Shown here: positions 1-10,298 of the stretch, one piece after another
How the letters are laid out: each line of letters starts with the position of its first letter
Position numbering within the stretch: position 1 is the first letter of the stretch
Assembly (NCBI GenBank): GCA_017506865.1
Contig: JAFCMP010000204.1
Location: 1 to 64,000, forward strand
Length of the DNA stretch: 64,000 bases
Reading direction: 5' to 3'
Source: Tribonema minus
Taxonomy: Eukaryota; Sar; Xanthophyceae; Tribonematales; Tribonemataceae
Position numbers and translations under genes: made by a program
The notes under the pieces: model-generated
The model's input: only the letters and a program-made list of their open reading frames with translations
Told to the model about the DNA's origin: nothing
Databases searched by the model: none

Positions 1-1162
1 AGTCCTCGTATTGACGTCGAAGAACATTTGAAAGGCCGGCTTGTAGTCCGTGCGTGAAGTGACCGCGCCGGCGGCGGGGCACTACCTTTCTGCAGATCTC
101 GTCAGCATAGGCCTCCCAGTCGTCGTCGTCGTCCTCCTGCCCGCCGCTGCAGCTGCTTTCTTCCGCGCTAGTTTGTGTTTTAGCGGGCGTGGAAGAGGCA
201 GCCGCGGCAGCGGCTTGAGGGCCAGGTACGGTCGCCGCCGCAGCGGCCGCCTCGGCGCCAGGCACAATGCCGTGGGTGTGTGGGGCTGGCTCAGTGGTCC
301 CCGTCTCCGTGACGGCAGTTGCGGCGTAGATCGCTTGCACCGCAGTGGGGAGCGTCGACGCTGCGGCCGTTGTATCCGCTGCCCACCGTAGCAACGATGC
401 TGGGAGCTGCTCGGCCACAGCTGTGCGTGATTTTTCGCCGCCATCAGCTGTCAGCGCTCGCGTAGAGCGTCGCACGGCCTCGATGATTGGCGGCAGTCCC
501 TGGTCCTCGCGTATTGCGCATGAGTGCTGCGCGAACCAGGTGACTGCGCCGTGTTCGTCAGTGCGAGCCTCAGGGCCCCTGCTGCCACAGTGGCATGAAT
601 TATTGCAGGCCGCAGTGTTGTGCATGCCTGGGCCGTGTATGCGGCTGGTGCCAGTAGCCCCAAAAGCGGCATGCCCAGACCGCCTCGTCGCTCCGGCAAC
701 CGTGACGCCCGCAGTGGCACTGCGATGTCCGTGAGTTCTGGCGGGCCCAAGCGCGGCAATACCAGCACGCTGCCACTGCTGGCTATACCTCATTGTCACC
801 AGCAGTGCAGGCGGCCAGCAGGTGTGACTTCATGACTGCCGCGGTAGCGCAGCCGTGCAGGTGCAGCATGCGTTCAAGCGTCCATGCACAGAACCCGTCA
901 AATGCGTGCAGCCATGTCTCACTCAAAGCCGTGTCAACGACCCGAGCTAAGAAGCCCATGCGCTTTGTCAGTGACCTGCGCAGAATGAATTGTGCTGCCT
1001 GTAGGTGATGCCGCGCCATCCCAGCTAGCTGCCACGACAATCGCCATGTCCCTGCGTCAACAAGATGCTTGCTCATGGCAGCATGCACATAGGCTGGGTG
1101 CCCTACCGGTACCCCGACCGACGTAAAGCCCTGACTGGATTCTGGCATGGTGGCGTCCACAA
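1..1162 (-). pseudogene. Reverse transcriptase C-terminal region, broken in several frames
   Basis: Frames ending near 783 and 451 continue the RT thumb region (DTTMPESSQGFTSVGVPVGH-like and LGPPELTDIAVPLRASRLPE) and match copy B closely, but they are separated by a 2-nt insertion that creates a TAG near 783 and by a 1-nt loss near 565. Towards position 1 the Ala-rich linker and the DDDDDWEAYADEI acidic patch of copy B are recognisable in DNA. The long ORF at 82-444 is a shadow frame. The endonuclease domain expected next lies outside the window. Confidence 0.75.
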
Positions 1163-1995
1163 AACGGTATGTCAAGGGCGCGCAGGCGTGCTCTGGCCGC
1201 TTCATCAAACACTGTGCCGCGCATGGCAATGGCCAGCGACTTGTCTGGTCGAACGCGTAGGCCCCCTGCCGCAAGCCGACGGATCACCTCTGCCACCCCA
1301 GCGGCCGCTGCATCGTCGAAGTAGGCAGCTTGCAGCACGTTGAGGTCATCCAGGAAAGCGCAGTGCGGGGCTGGCGGTTCCGCTGTGCTGTGGCCGTAGG
1401 CCGGCATACTGCCGGGCGTCGCACTCACTCCATCAGGGTAGAAGAGTAGGAATGCCGCTGCCACTGCAAAGTACAGCGGCCCTAGAGGGTCCCCTTGCTG
1501 GCACCCTAGGTGGGAGCAGATAATGCGAGCTTCACCGTTCACCTCCACTCGCATCTCTGGGGCAGTGTCACCACAGTATACGGACTCAAAGTGCGGGAGC
1601 AGCTCCGGACAGAAGAGCATAAGTCCCCGCACAATGGCGGCGCGATCCACACTGTTAAATGCGTTCTCACAGTCCAGCTGGATTGTGGTGCCATACAGCT
1701 CGTGCCACACGCGCGCGCGCGCTGCCACATGCTCGACGCCAGACCGGTATCCTACGCCAAACTGCGACATGGAGGCCAGCAGCCCCGATATTTTGCCCTT
1801 GACACCCCGTGCCGCTGTGGACCCGAGGAGTCTGCGCCAGACACTGGAGCAGGCGATCGGACGCCGCTTCTGTCCTATGCCTGAGAGGGCCGCGGCGCGG
1901 AGAAGCCGTTGCGATTGCTCCGGCAGCAGTTCGGGCTCAACAAGCAGCGTCGTGAACACCTTGGCCAGGTGATGGGCGAATGCCGGTTCCATCAC
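1057..1995 (-). pseudogene. Reverse transcriptase catalytic core (frame-broken)
   Basis: The frame carries the three RT signature regions in order: RRPIACSSVWRRLL (fingers), LDCENAFNSVDR with the motif A aspartate, GCQQGDPLGPLYFA (motif B), and FLDDLNVL in place of the usual YxDD or FADD (motif C, both aspartates kept). The FLDD variant and QGDPLGP wording place it among non-LTR-type RTs, not LTR or telomerase types. The final ~30 residues are out of frame because copy A has one extra T at 1161-1164 (AAAACGG on the plus strand; copy B has three). Copy B at 25496-27637 shows the uninterrupted version. Confidence 0.85.
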
Positions 1996-2015
1996 ATCCG
2001 ATTCTGAATCACCAG

Positions 2016-3119
2016 CTAGTCCTGGCGAGGCACTGCCACGGGGCGGGTGGCTGCTTTCACTGGTGCACCAGGCCCAGCGGCCATCAAGAGGTGTTCATAG
2101 CGTAGGCCGTCCAGCCCTCCTGCCTTCCCCGCCCCTGCTGCGGACAAGGTCGACAGTATGTCTGTCGCCTCCACCTCGAGGCGCCGTCCGGCTGCGCTGG
2201 CAGCATCCTCAGGCCTATCGCTGCGATCATGCGCCTGACCCGATTCGAAGACGGGACTGCCGCTGCCAGCGGGCCCGGCGGTCGTTGCCACCCCTGCGCC
2301 GTGCAAGCAGTGCCGCCGGGCGTCGCGTACCAGGCCGCGCACTTGCTCCATTGGCGTATCGACTACCCCGGGCCGGGTGCCAGTTTCAGGGTGCTTTGCT
2401 GCCAGCACCTGTGCCGTGACCTCGTCTGCTGGGGCGCATGCTTCACGCGCCTCTAGTCGTGCGGCAGCCAGGCCTACCCCCCGTCGCTTGCCTGAGAGGG
2501 CAGCGCATGCTGTTTGCTGCCTGGAGTCAGCCTCCGTCCAGTCGGCATCGAAGTTCGTTTGTGCCGACGCCGTAGCTGCGTTGTTTGGTTTGGGGGCCCG
2601 CAGCGCCGCTGCTGCTGACAGCGTCTTTCTCAGTAGCTCCGCAAAGTCGCCAGACAGCAACGCTGCCAGCCGGGCCGCAGGCGGCATACCGGTTCCCTCC
2701 GGTTGCCTACCAAAGGCCATTGCTGCTAGCAGGTGCAGCAGCCTGTAGCCGCGCTGCACTAGAGTCTGAGAAACCTGATGAGCAAACGCCCCGGCACCAT
2801 GGTGGAGGCGCACCCGTGCCGCCTCACGTGCACTGTCTGTGGCGTCCGCCAGTAGTCGTGTGGCGTGCTCCACTAGCCGTGCCCACTGGGTGCACTGCAG
2901 CTGAGTGCGGAAGGGGTTGGCAGTCGTGGTGAACCGTAGCAGCAGTAGATCCGCCTCATTGGTCTGGTCAAGTGCGTGGACGACCGAGGGCGTCGAGAGG
3001 TCCCAAGCCAGGGATGCTCGTGACTGGGGCTTTGAGGGCCTGCCACTGGTGGTGGTGGTCGGGGGGGGCGGTGACGCGGCATCGTCCGGCGGGTCCAAGT
3101 CCATGTCCGCCCATCCCAC
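2016..3119 (-). pseudogene. Reverse transcriptase, N-terminal part (frame-broken)
   Basis: This frame continues the preceding protein after a one-base slip at a homopolymer. It contains an acidic Pro-rich start (DPPDDAASPPPP), an Ala-rich helical region and, near the end, AGKAGGLDGLRYEHLL, which matches the conserved K.(A/S)GxDG element opening reverse transcriptase domains. It ends at a stop just before the frame at 1995 resumes with the next RT segment, so the enzyme is split. In an active copy this would be one polyprotein with the segments on both sides. Confidence 0.72.
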
Positions 3120-6100
3120 GGCCGTCCCGTGGGGGGGCTGCTGTCCTGCAGCCTTAGGCTGTTAGACTGAGTGCGGCTGCCGGCGCTGCCAGGCGGTGCT
3201 GCAGCAGCTGCCGTTCGGCGCCGGCGTTGCGCGCCGGTTGCCGTGGCCGCCGGGCGTTTCTTGCTGGACTTTGAGTTGGCAGCGCCACTAGCCGGCACCG
3301 CCGGTGGCTTTGGAGGTGTCGCTGCGGCAGCCCCCGCCGCCGCGGCCGCGCCGTCGCTACCCGCACCCCCGCCCTCGGACTGGCCCGGGGGTACTGCCGG
3401 GCGTGCGCGCGTGGGGGCGCTTCCATTCCGTCGACACGTGTGGCATGGCGAGGTCAGCGCGCATTGCCTCTGCCCCGCGCTGGCTGACATATGGACCAGA
3501 CCGCAGGCACCTGTGCATGCACTCAGCTTCCTTACCGCCCGTAGGAAGTCTTCTGCCGTGCAACCATACATGGTGCTCATCTCCTGCACACGCTTGGCAT
3601 GGTGTGCCCCAGTGTTGCAGGTACTGCTGCCTGAAGGGGCACGGTCACCGGATGGGTCGTGATCAACCTGCTGCCGGATGCCCTTGGCGTATGCTGCCGC
3701 CAGATTTTGCTGACAGTGTGATGTGCTCGCCTCAGGGTTCAGCATCGACCTCGTGCAGCTACCACCGTTGAAGTGGGCCACTACCGGTGCCATGCGGCTC
3801 GCAGCTGACAGTTTGCCTCGCTGTTTGCTGTCCTCTTTCTGACCAAGCTGCCAAAATGCCAGTGTGCATAAAGGACACCTCAGTGGCTCAGGCTGCTGTG
3901 GCAACTGCAGCGCAGTACGGGGCTGTGTCCGACTCGGAGCCGTGATGTGGGTGCTGTTAGCTTGAGTGGTCGCCGACGCTGTCATAGTGGTTGGCAAGGG
4001 CGGAGCTGCCGCAGGGGCGACAAGCAGTTCAAAGTGTCCCACATTTGTATATAGCCCAGGCGGCGTCCACAGCACATCCAGATGGCAGTCAGGCTGAGCT
4101 GGAGTTGCCGGTGCGAATACCGCTGGCAGCCCCATCAGTTGTGCCAGCACCAGCCCTGTTGATTTTTGCGTGCTGCCAGTGGCCTGAGGCTCGGCCTGCC
4201 ACACCGTCACCGAGACCGCGTAGACCGCTGCAACAATGGCCCACACAGACAAACCGAGGGGCCGTCCCCACACGCCCTCTTCCTGTAGGCGTTGCAGCAG
4301 GAGCGTGTGCCCGCTGTCCGCGCTGTCCGTTTCATTTGTGCCGTACTCGATTGCGAGGCAGCGAGCGCGTGTCCCGTACGTGTCGAATTGTTCACGTGTA
4401 CACGCAGGTTGGGCTGCTGCATGCGCGGTCAGTTGACGCATCGATGACATGCTGGCCCCTTGTTTGCCCGCCCCCTGCGTGACGTATGCCACCATCCCGT
4501 CCAGCAGTGCCTCTCGCATGGCAATCACCAGTGCTGGGGCCGGCAGTCCGTGCTCAACTGCGACGCTGTCTATGCCGTGTAGAGCTGTATGAATCAGGCA
4601 GTTGCCGTTGCCCACGTTGCTCACGGGGCGAAGCTCCCCACCACGTGCTAGCGTCGCTGTGTTTTCCCCAAGCGCCTGTTTGTGGAGTGCCTGCAGGCCC
4701 GTGTGCCAAGTGGAAAAACCATAGTTGGTGGCTTTTGCCAGCGCGTCTTGCTGCTCCTCCACGGTGACTGTATGGCACACGGTTGAGGGTATCCGGGTCG
4801 CCACCGTCACGGTGGTGACCTTCGCCGGCCCGGATATTGGTGCTGAGGGGGCAGAGGCACCGCCCCTCGGCGGTGTGGTGGCTGGTGCCAGGGGTGCACG
4901 AGAATTGTCGCACTGGGCCTGTCGCTCCTGCGTCCGCCGTCTGTGTTTACCTCTGCGTCGACTGCGCTTTCCACTGGCAACCATAGCCGTGACAGGTGCT
5001 GTCTCGGTCATTGTTGCGTGGGTGCTGTTATCACCAGCCTGCGTTACGTCTGACTCACCACGTTTCCCGGCTGGCTGGCGAGGCGACCTGGCAACGACCG
5101 GTTCCCTAAGGGAGAGTTGGTCAAACACCGTTGCCAGGTCATTACCTTCTTCTCGGAGGGAGAGCAAGCTGAACGTGACCGTCAGGTCATGCATCTGACT
5201 CACCAGCGGTGCGCAGGAAGTCCGGCCCAGCAGGGTCTGTGTTGCTGGCGCGTCGCTGGGCGCCGGCCGCATATGCAGTCGGCGTGACGTGCGGCAGGGT
5301 CCAAGCTTGGTACCCGTCGGCCAAGCGCAAAGCACCGTGACGCGTGCCCGATTGGGGGCAAGGGCCAGTGCACGTACCCTGCGCGCGAGTGCGCCAGCCG
5401 CCCCCAGCAGGCCTTGCCAGTGTGATCCCGTCGGGTCCCTGGGGCATTCGCTAGACTGAGCGCCCGCTGCGACAGCAGCTGCGGCACTGCCAGGTGTGCT
5501 GGGCACACGATCGTTGCTTGACATCGTTGCGCCGCTATCGCTAGCACGACTTTCGCCAGGCAGCACACCCATTGTGCTGCTCCGGGTCAGTCTCGGCAGC
5601 GGCGCATCTGCCACACCGTCCAACGTAGATGCATGGGCTTGCCTGGGGTCTACCCCCAGGTGCTCGCATCCGAGGAATTTGCGTATGGGACCACATTTGC
5701 TAGCGGCGGCGAGCAGCGCGGCTGTTGGCTTCAGGCTATTCCCCCCACCAACAGCTGCACCACCCGCTGCCGCCGCGCATGTCGTTGGTCGGGTGTGTAT
5801 GTCAGCAATGTGATCATGGCCTGATGCACGGTCACAGCCTGACAGTGTGCATGCTGTCGCGGCGACCGGGCCTGCGAGGCAGTCGGCGCAGCGCCACACG
5901 TCGCACTGGTCCAGGGCCCCTAGATCACCAGATGGTGTCGTGGCGCTTGCTGCTGTGCGTCTGATGAAGAGGTTGCCGCACCCGTCGCAGACCTGCTCTA
6001 GGCCGCCGTATATTGGTCGGTGGTCTAGGAAAAGCTGAACATGCAGTTCTGCAAATTGCTTCCGTGACAATCTAGTACTTGAATTCATCAAGCAGAGTGT

Positions 6101-6163
6101 CACGTGCGCCTTCCCACTGAAGAGAATTCTTAAGTATGCGGTGTAGGGCTGGGCGCACCACAA
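2873..6163 (-). CDS. Retrotransposon N-terminal protein with zinc fingers and OTU-like protease
   Basis: This 1096-residue frame starts at 6163; an ATG at 6088 (residue 26, followed by NSSTRLSRK) is an equally good start, and with one 5' copy I kept the longest frame. An N-terminal CxxC...CxxC finger (CDGCGNLF, then CADC) is followed by a long polar region. An OTU-type cysteine protease spans about residues 515-720: GNGNCLIHTAL carries the catalytic Cys522, and GHFELL carries the likely catalytic His710. After it come cysteine/histidine fingers (CPLCTLAFW, CHTCRR) and an Ala/Pro-rich tail. OTU proteases are deubiquitinase-like enzymes and are known from some algal non-LTR elements such as Dualen/RandI; here the role is probably polyprotein cleavage or deubiquitination (inference). 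The last ~90 residues appear out of frame, since the conserved frame resumes at 3119 after a C7 run. Confidence 0.8.
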   Translation of the reverse strand: MWCAQPYTAYLRILFSGKAHVTLCLMNSSTRLSRKQFAELHVQLFLDHRPIYGGLEQVCDGCGNLFIRRTAASATTPSGDLGALDQCDVWRCADCLAGPVAATACTLSGCDRASGHDHIADIHTRPTTCAAAAGGAAVGGGNSLKPTAALLAAASKCGPIRKFLGCEHLGVDPRQAHASTLDGVADAPLPRLTRSSTMGVLPGESRASDSGATMSSNDRVPSTPGSAAAAVAAGAQSSECPRDPTGSHWQGLLGAAGALARRVRALALAPNRARVTVLCAWPTGTKLGPCRTSRRLHMRPAPSDAPATQTLLGRTSCAPLVSQMHDLTVTFSLLSLREEGNDLATVFDQLSLREPVVARSPRQPAGKRGESDVTQAGDNSTHATMTETAPVTAMVASGKRSRRRGKHRRRTQERQAQCDNSRAPLAPATTPPRGGASAPSAPISGPAKVTTVTVATRIPSTVCHTVTVEEQQDALAKATNYGFSTWHTGLQALHKQALGENTATLARGGELRPVSNVGNGNCLIHTALHGIDSVAVEHGLPAPALVIAMREALLDGMVAYVTQGAGKQGASMSSMRQLTAHAAAQPACTREQFDTYGTRARCLAIEYGTNETDSADSGHTLLLQRLQEEGVWGRPLGLSVWAIVAAVYAVSVTVWQAEPQATGSTQKSTGLVLAQLMGLPAVFAPATPAQPDCHLDVLWTPPGLYTNVGHFELLVAPAAAPPLPTTMTASATTQANSTHITAPSRTQPRTALQLPQQPEPLRCPLCTLAFWQLGQKEDSKQRGKLSAASRMAPVVAHFNGGSCTRSMLNPEASTSHCQQNLAAAYAKGIRQQVDHDPSGDRAPSGSSTCNTGAHHAKRVQEMSTMYGCTAEDFLRAVRKLSACTGACGLVHMSASAGQRQCALTSPCHTCRRNGSAPTRARPAVPPGQSEGGGAGSDGAAAAAGAAAATPPKPPAVPASGAANSKSSKKRPAATATGAQRRRRTAAAAAPPGSAGSRTQSNSLRLQDSSPPTGRPWDGRTWTWTRRTMPRHRPPRPPPPVAGPQSPSHEHPWLGTSRRPRSSTHLTRPMRRIYCCYGSPRLPTPSALSCSAPSGHG

Positions 6164-7517
6164 GTACTACTAATAGTATACATGTATGCTTGGCGCCACT
6201 GCCCGCGCATGTGAGAGACACGTTGTTGGCAAGCATACGGAGCAGGGCAGAGAGCGTGCCCGCAGGTGCACCATGGTCAAGGTGTGTGTCTGTCGCAAAC
6301 TGATATGTGCTGCTATCTTGACGTCTGAAGATGGAGTATTGCACATTATTGCGTCCACTGTGAAAAGCATAGGTACTGCCTTAAGAATTCGAACTGCGCG
6401 GACCAACGGGCTTTGCGTTGAGTGTATGTTTGCGAAAGAGTGCCTGCCAAGCAGCTGACAAGTTTGAATGGAACCTGAATTGCTTGTGGCTTGTAGCAAT
6501 ATTGACATCGCGCAAATCACCGTGCAGAGGAACTTGAGCTTGAGCCATGACAGCAGCAAGTCACACACACGCGCTTGTGCGCAGGAAAGGAAGTGATATT
6601 CAAAGCACAGCAAGCCTGGGCATTCCAGCTCGGGATTGCTTGAGTCAGCCATGCATGCAAAATATCTGGAACTGATCTCGAACATTTCTCAAACAAACTG
6701 CAACGTCAAGTGCAGAACTTCAAGTTCAACTTGACTGTTCAATTTTCAAGCAATGCTCATTTCAACATGGTATACTGTACAAGCACACGTAAATGGTGGC
6801 CGTGTGCACCTAGGTTTGTCGACAGATTGCATCTCGCTATGTATATACCTGCACGACACTAGTGTGTGTCCGTGTACAGGCACTAGTGTAGTACACTAAG
6901 AGGCCGCCAAACAGACCCCACTATTCCGCTCACTATGATCAGAAGTGCTACAATTTTGCCACTCAACTTGGCAGTGCTCGCCTATCCCAACCCCACCCTC
7001 ATCTTCAACTGCTACACCGACGCCCCCTGGGCCGTGCGGGGGGGTGCAAAAGCAGCGCCCCCCCCCCGACCAGCCGTGCGAATTAGATGAGACCGACACG
7101 CTCTGCAAGCTTGAGCTCATCATGTCATTCGAGTCTTCAGCAAGGTCTTCACCCGTAATGAGGCCAAATATGGAGCGACTGTGTGCGAGCTGCTTGTTAT
7201 CGTAAATGCGACAGCATACTTGTATCAGGCGTTCCTAACCCTCACCCTAACTCTTCACGACTGTGCGCTCCTCCTCTTCCTCGGTCGCAACCTTCATCAT
7301 GGCCCAAACTGGAGCGGTGGGCGGCAGCGCTCGACGACCCAGACTCCATAAAGTTTCTGAAGGAGGAGCACATGTCTGCCGATCCGTTCTTACACTTCAT
7401 AGGCCCGGCACGCCTGCGACACGTGCCTTGCGGATTTCCTCACTGACAGGCTGCCATCGGACGTCTGCAAGACGGAACAAAAGTGCGCACGCACATACTT
7501 CAGGAGCCTGCAGCATC
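6164..7517. other. Stretch without a recognisable gene
   Basis: No coding signal I can support. A perfect 11-bp inverted pair (GAATTCTTAAG at 6124-6134, CTTAAGAATTC at 6380-6390) and a G7/C10 patch at about 7037-7071 are the only structures noticed. Confidence 0.5.
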
Positions 7518-8104
7518 ATGCGGCCAGTAACAGCGTTCAGCCTGTGCGCAGGCATCGGCTGGCTATAGTATACTGCGACTTCAGGCTCGCTGTAGAGCAC
7601 GAGCTGAAGGTTGCAGAGCTTTACCAGCAGCGCTTCCTGCACACACCATTGCTCTCGGCGGCCCTGGATGCAGACGCTGCCGTGGCAGTGCTCAACTTCA
7701 AGAAGTTCAAGTTGGAGAAGATGGCACTAGATGACAGTGTTCCTCTACGGCGCCGTAGAGGAACACCGGGATACTGTGTCACATTAAGACAGCAGCTGCG
7801 AGGGCTTACGAGTGCTCGCGGAGCGAGCCTACATGGCCATACGAGTGGCCAAACGAGTAGCGCGGTTAAAGCCAATGCTGGTCATACTGGAAAATGTTCC
7901 GCCCTTCCTCAGCACCTTTAACAACTGCAACTATTGCGACCTGTTGCTCGACGCGCCGTCTACAACATCGACATCAACACCCTGCACACAAGTTGCCTCG
8001 GTGGCGCCGCTGCGCGCAGCCGCATCTGGGTCGTGACACTGCAGTGGCAGGAGCACAGCGGCATGCGGCTGCTGCTTTTAGGGCAGTATCTGCGTGATGC
8101 GTAG
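7518..8104 (+). pseudogene. Cytosine-5 DNA methyltransferase remnant
   Basis: Pieces of a C5-type DNA methyltransferase occur in the right order but in different frames. The ATG at 7518 opens VTAFSLCAGIGWL, matching motif I (FxGxGG, SAM binding), and is followed within a few codons by a stop. A second frame gives CDFRLAVEHELKVAELYQ. A third frame (from 7812) gives RLKPMLVILENVPPFLS, the motif VI ENV with its usual preceding helix. A further frame gives RAVYNIDINTLHTSC, then SRIWVVT, resembling motif VIII. No PCQ/PPC catalytic loop was found between motifs I and VI. The motif I wording (SLCAGIG) differs from the intact methyltransferase at 42288-45047 (SLFAGIGG), so it is probably a different lineage. 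Introns could explain some frame changes, but the immediate stop after motif I favours decay. Confidence 0.62.
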
Positions 8105-8602
8105 CAGCAGCAGCAGCAGCAGCGCCACCAGCATGCGCAGGGAGGTGCGTTGCGACCAGCCGATGTAACCATTCTGATACGCGGCCAAGAACCCCGACAA
8201 ATCATCAGTGCTGTCCACAAACAAGCCAGCGTGCCAACATTTGTCAGGCGAGTCACCCAGCGACCGCCGCCGCACTATGAGCAGCGACGAGACACCGTGA
8301 CCAGCACTCAGGGGGGCACTGGTACTGAACTTGAACCGTGCAAAACACTGTCATGCAGCCCATTCATCCACCGTCGGACATTCTGGCACACGCTGCAATG
8401 AGTGGTGGACGCCAACGTCATGCTGCCAGTCATGGATGCTGCCAGTCATGGCGTGCACGCTATGCCAGGGCTTGGCCTATGTGGGCGCGTTTGACCTGGA
8501 AACAGTGAGTTACTTCGCGCGCGGGCGTTTGGGCTGCATGCCGGCTCGCGCAAAAGGCAGTTACAATGCTGATGACCTCTACTCCCGCCATACAGCAGCC
8601 GC

Positions 8603-8624
8603 GGGGGGGGGGGGGGGGGGGGGG
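8603..8624. repeat. Poly-G run, 22 bases
   Basis: An uninterrupted G22 tract. An equally long C22 tract lies at 22822-22843, and shorter runs occur at 31675-31686 (G12), 34445-34458 (G14) and 56491-56505 (C15). Lengths may be affected by sequencing. Confidence 0.9.
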
Positions 8625-8954
8625 CATCACCTCTGCAGCAGCGATCGCACACATCACGATGATGGCAGCGCTCTGTGCACGGCGCGGGGAGGCTGCGCTG
8701 CAGTGTTGCTGCTGCTCGGCGAAGGAGGCAAAGACAGCGCGTGACGGCAGCGCTGCGGCAACACCGTTGCTCCGCAACAGCTGCGACGTATGCACGGCAA
8801 CAGCAGTAGCAAGCACACAGCGGCCAATGACAATGCTGCAGCGGCGCCGCAGCTCGGCCGCAGCAGCGACGATGAAGCGGCAGACAGCCTGTCCGCATTC
8901 ACAATGCCGCAAGATGTTTAAACCTGCAGCTATATGGTATATGTGTTCCCTCAG

Positions 8955-9238
8955 AGCTGTGGGAGAACTTCTTGAAGCAGGAGACGGACGGGTTTGCAGG
9001 CCGCCTGATGATCCGGTGCGTGCTCAGCACTATTTGTGAGCGCGATGAGGGCGTCGCCCGCTGCATCGCGCCAGAAAGGCTGGTCAAGTTGAAGTTCAAT
9101 AGTTACGGCGTGCTCATGCCCCACAATACAGCTGCGCCCAACGTGGTTGGCAGCTGGCGGCGGCAGGAGCGCCAGCGCTTGGTTTTTACCATTGCCGCTG
9201 GAGGTACAGTCCACAGTGCTGCGTATTGCGCACGGTGA
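8955..9238 (+). CDS. Probable terminal exon, unknown protein (weak DUF3987-like hint)
   Basis: An acceptor-like CCCTCAG precedes a 94-codon open frame ending in TGA. It reads LWENFLKQETDGFAGRLMIR, then a charged segment, RLVKLKFNSYG and a Trp/Arg/Gln-rich stretch. The codon pattern looks like genuine coding sequence rather than a random frame. The FLKQxxxGFAGRxx segment is reminiscent of helicase-primase-associated DUF3987 proteins, in which an FL..xxGFxxR element recurs, but the resemblance is too short to assign a function. Upstream exons were not identified; GC-rich sequence at 8640-8900 offers several long but unconvincing frames. Confidence 0.35.
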
Positions 9239-10298
9239 TGCTGTCAGCGGTGGTCGCATGGGCTACACATCGACTTTGTCTGCAGCTTGTCTGCATCAAG
9301 CTGTGTCTAAGTGAACAAATGTGTGTAGTCACATCAAAAGTTTGCTGTGCCTCTCACTCAGCATAGAGCGCTGGACGTGCACTTAATTATGTAGCTGATG
9401 GGCCAGGCATTGCACAAAAGCACATACTGCTATCAATGGTGCTTCAGAACTTAGAAGTCCGCCTGTATCCTCCACAATGGAGGCACTGCATGTGTGAGCA
9501 CTCTGTGTGCTTGGGCATCACGACAACAAAAACGATGAGCAAGCAAATGACACGAGAGGAGCAAAAATGCCAAAGAGTCCGGGCGGTCAAAATTCAAACA
9601 TACATTGAGTGCGGGGGGTAACGACAGCTGCGGCCTTGACATATACTTCGAAGTTCACCTTTGCCCAAGAATAGTGACGGAGGGCGGCTCTCAGACTGGT
9701 GCGGCGTGCGAATGTTATGTGTAATGATCCCTTGCTTCCCGTAACGCCTGACCTCAGAACACGTCTTGTCCATCCTGTGAGCAGCAGCAGCAGCAGCAGG
9801 AGCAGCAGCGAAGAGCAGACTCTGAGCTAAAAATGATGTTGCTGCATGCACGTCAAACTGCCAGTGGCAAGTGTAAAAGCGGTCGTGGTACAGATATCTC
9901 ACAAGACCTGTGCTCAATTGCCCATTGGGCCCACTGGCAGTTACGGTCGCGTCCCCTGAAAGCCTAAAGCATTTTGCCAGCCTGACGGCTAACGGCTTAG
10001 GCAAGCACATCCAGGCTGTGCTGTCACTGCCGTGTTGCCGCAACTTGAAAGCGGCCCAATGGCATGCAGACTGCATGCATATATACCAGTATGCCATATC
10101 AGCCATAAAAAAAAACGCTTCAACCTGCAGGATGCCAAATAAACAGGACATGGTGCCAGCCAGACACTTCACCTTGGCTACAAATCCGTGTTGCGCAGTA
10201 ATCGCATTACTTGAAAGCCAAACACGGCTAAGCTGTTTGCCCGAACACACTAGTGGCAGTCCGCACTTGAAGTACATTTCAAGAGCACTTGAACTTAC
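9239..10298. other. Stretch without a recognisable gene
   Basis: A long minus-strand frame (9594-10415) runs through here, but only its first 39 residues belong to the exon at 10299-10416. The rest follows a clear splice donor and has intron-like composition. There is a short CAG repeat near 9781-9811. Confidence 0.5.

Larger units (their letters stand above)
1..6163 (-). mobile_element. Non-LTR retrotransposon, OTU/REL type, copy A (cut by window edge)
   Basis: A reverse-transcribing element without LTRs, coding on the minus strand. In order it encodes zinc fingers, an OTU-like cysteine protease, a low-complexity linker and a reverse transcriptase; the C-terminal endonuclease lies beyond position 1. 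Two plus-strand copies (25496-28370 and 30324-31620) are nearly identical where they overlap, and position 1 here corresponds to about 27330 in copy B. Copy A has at least five frame breaks relative to copy B or to its own continuation: a C7 run near 3130-3136, the gap between 2016 and 1995, an extra T at 1161-1164, a 2-nt insertion near 783 that makes a stop, and a missing base near 565. It is therefore not autonomous as read. The true 5' end could not be determined because no other copy reaches it. Confidence 0.88.

Noticed and set aside
82-444. Long minus-strand frame rich in Arg/Pro
   Set aside because: It is a shadow frame; copy B shows the true frame through the same DNA, and the equivalent shadow exists there (27063-27248).
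6124-6390. 11-bp inverted pair as terminal repeats of a MITE
   Set aside because: No target duplication outside the repeats, and homology does not extend.
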